Assembly (NCBI GenBank): GCA_035455265.1
Contig: DATIFK010000226.1
Coordinates: 1-11,595, forward strand
Direction of reading: 5' to 3'
DNA: 11,595 bases
Origin: MGOM01 sp035455265
Lineage (GTDB): Bacteria; Chloroflexota; Anaerolineae; Anaerolineales; E44-bin32
Notes under the pieces: generated by a model
Seen by the model: only the letters and a program-made list of their open reading frames with translations
The model's database searches: none
What the model was told of the DNA's origin: nothing
Program-made: the position numbers and the translations under genes
Shown: one piece after another, positions 7,920-11,595 of the stretch
Position numbering within the stretch: position 1 is the stretch's first letter
How the letters are laid out: the number at the start of each line of letters is the position of its first letter

Positions 7920-8519
7920 TCATTGGGCCGCGGGCAAGATCGTGACGATCTCTCCGCTGGGCAGGGTCACGGACAGCTTGTCGAAAACCCACTCCCCCTC
8001 CGGCACCGTCACCTCGATGCCGAAGATGCGCAACGTCTGCCAGCCGAGTGGCTGCGATCCCCATCCCACCTGTGGGCCCCGATGCGCCACGAACGCCAGT
8101 TCGCCACTCGCCCGCGGGCCTTTCAGCTCCAGGGTCAGTTCTGCCTGCCCCGACCGGCCATCCTCCGTGAAGCGCGAAATCCTGATCAGAGCGCCGACTT
8201 CAACGGGCGCTCCCAGAGCCTCGCGCACTTCGCGATTCGACCTGGCTTCGGCCAGCGCCTGGCCCACGACGGCCGAAGATTGGACGAGCTCCTCGACGAG
8301 GGCCTCCGCAAAAAGCGGCGCCCCGAGAAGGGGGCCTGGGCGAAGGAGGTCGGATGTCCACGAGGGCAGCTCGCTGGCGACATCCTCGGCGGCGCGCCCG
8401 ATCCCAAATGCCGTTCCCGCGGTAAGTATGGCCGCCCCCAACCCGCAGGAGCCGACCATAAGGATGGCCAGCACCGCCAGCACGGCACATGCCCAACCGG
8501 AACCACTCTTGGCGTTCAT
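7920..8519 (-). CDS. Membrane-anchored protein with Coa1-like (cytochrome oxidase assembly protein 1) domain
   Basis: A 199-residue protein. The ATG at 8519 is chosen over a longer frame (to 8717) because AGAAGGA lies 7 nt upstream and a membrane segment follows at about residues 9-41. After a linker comes a small alpha/beta region (about 75-195). Its pattern fits the Coa1 family: a helix ending NREVREALGAPVEVG (95-109), then SGQAELTLELKGP (123-135), then strands ending WVFDKLSVTL (177-186). In mitochondria Coa1 helps assemble cytochrome oxidase; the role of bacterial Coa1-domain proteins is poorly defined. The assignment rests on remembered family pattern, not a search. The gene converges on the heme-copper operon, so a helper role for that complex is tempting but only inferred. 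A 29-nt repeated element lies 63 nt upstream of the start, at 8583-8611. Confidence 0.72.
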   Translation of the reverse strand: MNAKSGSGWACAVLAVLAILMVGSCGLGAAILTAGTAFGIGRAAEDVASELPSWTSDLLRPGPLLGAPLFAEALVEELVQSSAVVGQALAEARSNREVREALGAPVEVGALIRISRFTEDGRSGQAELTLELKGPRASGELAFVAHRGPQVGWGSQPLGWQTLRIFGIEVTVPEGEWVFDKLSVTLPSGEIVTILPAAQ

Positions 8520-8582
8520 GACAGAATCCTTCTCTGCAGATTTGGCGCGATCGGCGCCATGGGAACACGATAGGCGGGCCAT

Positions 8583-8611
8583 GGGGGAGTGGTCATCCCC
8601 AAGAGTGGGGA
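8583..8611 (-). promoter_or_regulatory. Repeated palindromic element upstream of the Coa1-like gene (copy 1)
   Basis: On the minus strand it reads TCCCCACTCTTGGGGATGAC then CACTCCCCC. It is 26/29 identical to the copy at 9961-9989. It is centred on an inverted TCCCCA/TGGGGA pair. It ends 63 nt before the gene's ATG. A possible -10 (TATCGT, minus strand, 8567-8572) lies 10 nt downstream of it. A shared ATGGCGCC string follows at 8553-8560. The layout suits an activator or operator site; the regulator is unknown. Confidence 0.55.
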
Positions 8612-8754
8612 AAGGCAAGCGGCGCCGGGGAAACCGCTTCGGTCCGTCAGCCGCCACGGGGTCACGCCAGATCGGCCCTATTGCTGCAAACGCATCGCCG
8701 ATCCGGAACGCCGGCACCGACTGGTGCCAGGCGCGGTGAATTCATCAACGCGCT

Positions 8755-9702
8755 TCAGAAGTGGAAGCTGTCGAGGAAGCGGTCGTAGACCGCCCAGTCC
8801 TCCTTGCCCGTGTGGAGGATGGTGAGCTCGAACAGCTGCCCGTTGTGGACGAAGTAGAAACGATCGTCGCTGTAGCTGTGGGGCTGCGGTCCCCGCGGGT
8901 CGTCGAAGCGAGTGTGGACGGCCGTCACTCCGGCAATGGTCCGCGTCCCGACGACCTTGCCCGGCAGTCGGCTTTGTTCGTCCAGCCAGGCCTGGAGGTC
9001 GATGCCGGTCGGGGGATGGTAGTCGGCCACGTCGGGGTGGGCGATGTTGAACCACGGCCAGTGCTCATCGTTCTCAAGGGGACCGACAACAAGGGTGTAA
9101 CTCGCGGGGTCCGTCGATTCGAACGTGCAGTCCGCGGGATAGAAGAAAGTGTATCCAAGGCTCGGGTGCGTGTAGCTCTCCCACCCTTCGGGCGGCGCCA
9201 CCGTCGGCATGACCATCAGATCCGATGAGGTTGGCGAGGGCAGCATTGCCGTACCGCCGGGGCTGCACTCGCCCCGGAAGTACGCCCACTCCTCGCATTC
9301 ACTGCCGTCGGTGAGTAAACAGAATCCGGCCTGCCCGCCGGAAGCATCCGTGCGAATCTCCAGCCGTCCGCCCTGCTCCTCGCAGAAGACCGATGCGGGA
9401 TTGGGCAGCCCAGCCTGGGTGGGGGCAGCCGCAGCCTGGGAGCCGGCGCGGCGGGCGGCCAGGAGGCCGACAACGCCGGCGAGGAGGACCAGCATCAGGG
9501 TGACGCCGATCAGTCCCCACCGCAGCGCACGGGGATTCGGCTCCATCGATGCGCGGCCGGCACGCGCCGAGGCGCCGAGGTCGATGATCCCCAGGAGGAT
9601 GAGGAACCACCCTGCCCCGCTGTCCTTCCAAACGAGAAAGACCCCGGCAACGAACGACGCGACGGCGGACAGGAGGAGCCAATTGCGTTGACGGTTTTCC
9701 AT
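8755..9702 (-). CDS. Membrane protein with DUF333 domain and C-terminal extracytoplasmic domain
   Basis: A 315-residue protein. The ATG at 9702 is preferred because GAGAGG lies 6 nt upstream; a TTG two codons earlier is the alternative. The N-terminus has three hydrophobic segments (about 8-25, 31-43, 61-83). An Ala-rich linker leads to a DUF333 domain (about 101-146): NPASVFCEEQGG, then ECEEWAYFRGEC, with Cys107, Cys128, Cys136 and Cys146 that could form two disulfides. DUF333 proteins are often labelled 'hemolysin', a label with weak support. A Ser/Thr/Pro linker (about 148-172) precedes a C-terminal domain (175-315) that starts YTHPSLGYTFFYPADC, of the type common in secreted Chloroflexi and Gram-positive lipoproteins (PsbP-like shape). 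Most of the protein should sit outside the cytoplasm. The gene ends 235 nt from the start of the next minus-strand gene. Function unknown. Confidence 0.85.
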   Translation of the reverse strand: MENRQRNWLLLSAVASFVAGVFLVWKDSGAGWFLILLGIIDLGASARAGRASMEPNPRALRWGLIGVTLMLVLLAGVVGLLAARRAGSQAAAAPTQAGLPNPASVFCEEQGGRLEIRTDASGGQAGFCLLTDGSECEEWAYFRGECSPGGTAMLPSPTSSDLMVMPTVAPPEGWESYTHPSLGYTFFYPADCTFESTDPASYTLVVGPLENDEHWPWFNIAHPDVADYHPPTGIDLQAWLDEQSRLPGKVVGTRTIAGVTAVHTRFDDPRGPQPHSYSDDRFYFVHNGQLFELTILHTGKEDWAVYDRFLDSFHF

Positions 9703-9791
9703 CCACAACCTCTCACGCGGTTCGTGTCACCGCTGGCGGCGCACGTTCTTCGGAGGCGGCGCCGCTCGCTGCCTCGACCCTGCCGGCCGCT

Positions 9792-9902
9792 CTAGGCCAG
9801 CCGAACCGCGGAGCGGCTCCGGCGGACCAGGACCAGCAGGCCGACAGCGGCGCACAACGCCAACCCGGTGACGATTACAGGCCCCCTCAACTTCCTGCCC
9901 AC
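9792..9902 (-). CDS. Possible 36-residue single-span membrane peptide
   Basis: A short frame starting at GTG 9902, with GGGAGG 5 nt upstream (plus-strand 9908-9913). It encodes MGRKLRGPVIVTG followed by a hydrophobic stretch (about residues 8-26) and an Arg-rich tail, RRSRSAVRLA. Length alone would not support a gene. The case rests on the ribosome site, the membrane-helix pattern, and a 29-nt upstream element at 9961-9989 placed almost exactly as the same element is before the Coa1-like gene (58 versus 63 nt). The frame is open further upstream to 10151, but that extension reads as composition-driven. No family is recognised. Confidence 0.42.
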   Translation of the reverse strand: MGRKLRGPVIVTGLALCAAVGLLVLVRRSRSAVRLA

Positions 9903-9960
9903 TTCAACCTCCCGCCGACCCAGTGGCCCGGCCGATCTGGCGCCATCGTGCCGCCGGCCC

Positions 9961-9989
9961 GGGGGAGAGGTCATCCCCAAGGTTGGGGA
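9961..9989 (-). promoter_or_regulatory. Repeated palindromic element upstream of the 36-residue peptide gene (copy 2)
   Basis: On the minus strand it reads TCCCCAACCTTGGGGATGAC then CTCTCCCCC. Extended by one base to 9990 it contains a perfect 8-2-8 palindrome, ATCCCCAACCTTGGGGAT. It is 26/29 identical to 8583-8611 and in the same orientation relative to its gene. It lies 58 nt before GTG 9902. ATGGCGCC recurs downstream at 9939-9946, as in copy 1. Confidence 0.55.
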
Positions 9990-10059
9990 TTCGTCGAGGC
10001 AGACGTCACAGGCAGCGGCGAGCGGCAAGGCGGCCGGGAGCCTGCGCCCGCCGGGGTCT

Positions 10060-10239
10060 TCAGGCCGATCTTTCGACGATAAGAAGAAAGTCCACGCGGT
10101 GAATCCATAGGAAGCCGATCGGCACGTTCGGGATGATCCCGAAGATCTCACTCTCCGGCGTGTTCAGGAATTGCTACAGTCGGCTTTGGTCGCCCGTCAT
10201 CTTGAGATCGAAGCGATGGACACGGTACTTGATGGACAA
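10060..10239 (-). pseudogene. Small 59-codon gene interrupted by in-frame TAG (KYRVHRFDLKM family)
   Basis: Read through one stop, this frame gives a coherent 59-codon protein. It begins at TTG 10239 with AAGGAG 6 nt upstream, opens with SIKYRVHRFDLKMTGDQSRL, hits TAG at codon 22 (10174-10176), and continues QFLNTPESEIFG then IIPNVPIGFLWIHRVDFLL before TGA at 10060-10062. I recall small conserved proteins, common in Chloroflexi and some Actinobacteria, with the same layout ('KYRVHRFD..MT.DQ..LEQFLN...IIPNV...FLLIVE'). In those the TAG position is Glu, so a single GAG-to-TAG change explains the break. Function of the family is unknown to me. Possible causes are a nonsense mutation, a sequence error, or readthrough. 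The gene lies 57 nt after the CPBP protease gene on the same strand. Confidence 0.7.
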
Positions 10240-10296
10240 GCCCGACTCCTTGTGTCGTGACGAGCAGGGCCGCTCGCCGCGATCCTCGACATGAGC

Positions 10297-11142
10297 CTAC
10301 AGTCCTCCCCCGGCCAGGAACCCTATCATGACGAGCACATCGGCTCCAGCGTGGATGAGAACCGACCCCCAGATGCTGTCCGATTTCCTCATGAGCCATC
10401 CCCAGAGAAGCCCAAGGGCCATCAGCGCCACGAGGAAGAGCACGATGTCGATGACGTAGGTCGAGCTGATGTGGACGAGGGCAAAGACGAGGGACGTCGA
10501 GACGAGAGCGGGCCCGGCTCCGACGAGCGGCTCCAGCTTCTTCAGGAACAGCGCCCGGAACCAGAGCTCCTCCATGAAGGCGTTCGAGAAGACGAAGATC
10601 GCGATCCAGGGCAGCGCCGCGGCGACCGCCGCCCAGCTCAAACCGGAGCCGATCGCCTGAACGGCGGCGATGGCAGCGAACGCGGCAAACCCAAGTACGC
10701 CTGCGGTCAGCCCCAGCTTGAGATGGCCGCCCCCCAGGAAGAGAGCGTCCCGATTCCCGCCCGCTGCGAAGTGCGTCACGAGGATGGACAGCACGATCGC
10801 CAGCGACTCGCCGAGCTTGGCCACCGCGATGCCCCGCGCCGAGGACACCGACCATCCGAGGAGCCTTAGGGGGATGGTGCCGAAGAACTGAGCCAGTAGA
10901 AGCCCGATCGACACAGAGAAGAAGCCCAGCAGGATCGGCCGGTAGAGGTGGAGGCGCTCCCGCCTTCGCAGGAGGAGCCAGGCGGCCAGGGTCGCGACGG
11001 CCGCAGTCACCTTCAGGACTGTTCTGGCCTCTTGTGGCAGGAAGCTCACATACCCCGCCGCGCCGATGGTCCCACCACACACCACGAAGATCGCCATCGT
11101 GACGAGGGACTGTTTCCAGCTACGGGAAAGCGCTTCGGACAT
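10297..11142 (-). CDS. CPBP family intramembrane glutamic-type metalloprotease
   Basis: A 281-residue polytopic membrane protein of the CPBP/CAAX-protease (Abi) family. Members cleave within or near the membrane: Rce1 processes prenylated proteins, and bacterial members serve in bacteriocin immunity, protein sorting or unknown roles. The catalytic signature is visible. EELWFR (191-196) supplies Glu191, Glu192 and Arg196. FALVH (220-224) supplies His224. LIHAGAD (262-268) supplies His264, with Asp268 at the position often Asn. About eight hydrophobic spans are present. ATG 11142 is favoured by GGAGG just upstream (TGGAGGTCAA before ATG); an earlier in-frame start at 11187 would add 15 residues with no membrane or motif content. 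Substrate unknown. The interrupted small gene follows closely on the same strand. Confidence 0.9.
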   Translation of the reverse strand: MSEALSRSWKQSLVTMAIFVVCGGTIGAAGYVSFLPQEARTVLKVTAAVATLAAWLLLRRRERLHLYRPILLGFFSVSIGLLLAQFFGTIPLRLLGWSVSSARGIAVAKLGESLAIVLSILVTHFAAGGNRDALFLGGGHLKLGLTAGVLGFAAFAAIAAVQAIGSGLSWAAVAAALPWIAIFVFSNAFMEELWFRALFLKKLEPLVGAGPALVSTSLVFALVHISSTYVIDIVLFLVALMALGLLWGWLMRKSDSIWGSVLIHAGADVLVMIGFLAGGGL

Positions 11143-11223
11143 TTGACCTCCAGCCGACATGGGCGGCCATCTTCTTTGCGTTCCCATCGTAACACCCGGC
11201 CGCGGATCAGGGCGCTTGTCGTC

Positions 11224-11466
11224 CTAGCCTTTCCTCGATCGAATGGCGATGTCGACCACCGCCAGGACTACGCCGGCTCCCATGAGGCTGTAACCCACCA
11301 GCCTGTTCTCGCCGAACACCAGCCCCGCGATGATGAACCCGAAGGCCAGACTGGCCGCTGGGCTCAGCCGGTTCTCGGCTCTGCCTTTCCCGACGAAGAA
11401 GACAAAGCCAGCCACCAAAGCCAGAGCGACAATCGACGCGGCAACCCAGATCTGCGAAGCACTCAT
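11224..11466 (-). CDS. 80-residue hypothetical membrane protein, two to three spans
   Basis: An 80-residue hydrophobic protein beginning MSASQIWVAASIVALAL. Hydrophobic segments lie at about 5-25, 37-52 and 57-76, separated by a charged loop (GKGRAENR) and ending in IRSRKG. A strong ribosome site, AGGAGG, lies 7 nt before the ATG. It is 81 nt upstream of the CPBP gene on the same strand, so joint transcription is possible. I recognise no family or catalytic motif. The remaining 129 nt to the window edge show no gene. Confidence 0.75.
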   Translation of the reverse strand: MSASQIWVAASIVALALVAGFVFFVGKGRAENRLSPAASLAFGFIIAGLVFGENRLVGYSLMGAGVVLAVVDIAIRSRKG

Positions 11467-11595
11467 GGGAATTCCTCCTGTCCGGGATGAGACCTCCCCA
11501 CCCCAACGTCGAGTCGCACCACCGGACGCGATCCGTTCAGGGTCCTTCTAGGGCAAGCTGGCATGATGGAACACCGGCAGGCCTTTGGGCCTCTG

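Noticed and set aside
7873..8739. A 288-codon plus-strand frame opposite the Coa1-like gene
   Set aside because: It starts inside the terminator hairpin and is Ser/Pro/Arg-rich with no domain; the opposite strand has a ribosome site, membrane anchor and Coa1-like pattern.
10148..11080. A 310-codon minus-strand frame overlapping the CPBP gene
   Set aside because: It is a shifted frame of the CPBP protease, which has the catalytic motifs and ribosome site; this one is Arg/Gly/Pro-rich without motifs.
11481..11505. Possible third copy of the repeated element before the 80-residue membrane gene
   Set aside because: GGGATGAGACCTCCCC loosely resembles the element, but it lies in the opposite orientation relative to its gene, lacks the TCCCCA/TGGGGA palindrome and overlaps the region next to the ribosome site.
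11562..11595. Short AGGCC-TTTG-GGCCT hairpin at the window edge
   Set aside because: It has only a 5-bp stem and the flanking sequence is cut off, so no role can be assigned.

Overview
The window is GC-rich bacterial DNA, densely coded, with no rRNA, tRNA, CRISPR array or insertion sequence that I can recognise. Codon use is even across it. The overall GC-rich style and a small protein of the 'KYRVHRFDLKM' kind suggest Chloroflexota (Anaerolineae-like). That placement is an inference from remembered relatives and is not secure.

Plus-strand half (1-7823). A BBE-type FAD-linked oxidoreductase (36-1409) is followed by a complete MgtA-like P-type ATPase (1625-4165). After a 334-nt gap comes a tight four-gene run: an M24 (Xaa-Pro peptidase/creatinase-like) protein (4500-5630), a 34-aa membrane peptide (5665-5769), a heme-copper oxidase subunit II-like cupredoxin (5772-6194) and a heme-copper oxidase superfamily subunit I (6207-7823). 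A perfect 18-bp hairpin (7840-7880) closes the run.

Minus-strand half (7920-11466). Reading leftwards from the right edge: an 80-aa membrane protein, a CPBP intramembrane protease, a 59-codon small gene interrupted by an in-frame TAG, a 36-aa membrane peptide, a DUF333-containing membrane-anchored protein, and a Coa1-like membrane protein that converges on the oxidase operon.

The main item is the 5665-7823 module. It looks like a heme-copper enzyme but is not a normal cytochrome c oxidase. Subunit I keeps the heme histidines and the His-His pair of the active-site metal. The remaining metal-ligand histidine is Asp274, the next position of NorB's 'HLWVEG' motif is Asp278, and there is no canonical active-site tyrosine. 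Subunit II keeps the fold and spacing of the CuA loop but has Ser in place of both cysteines and Tyr in place of the first histidine. Together these suggest a nitric oxide reductase-like or otherwise non-O2-reducing enzyme that takes electrons without CuA. A second item is a 29-nt palindrome-containing element (26/29 identical) placed about 60 nt upstream of two separate minus-strand genes, probably a shared operator or activator site.
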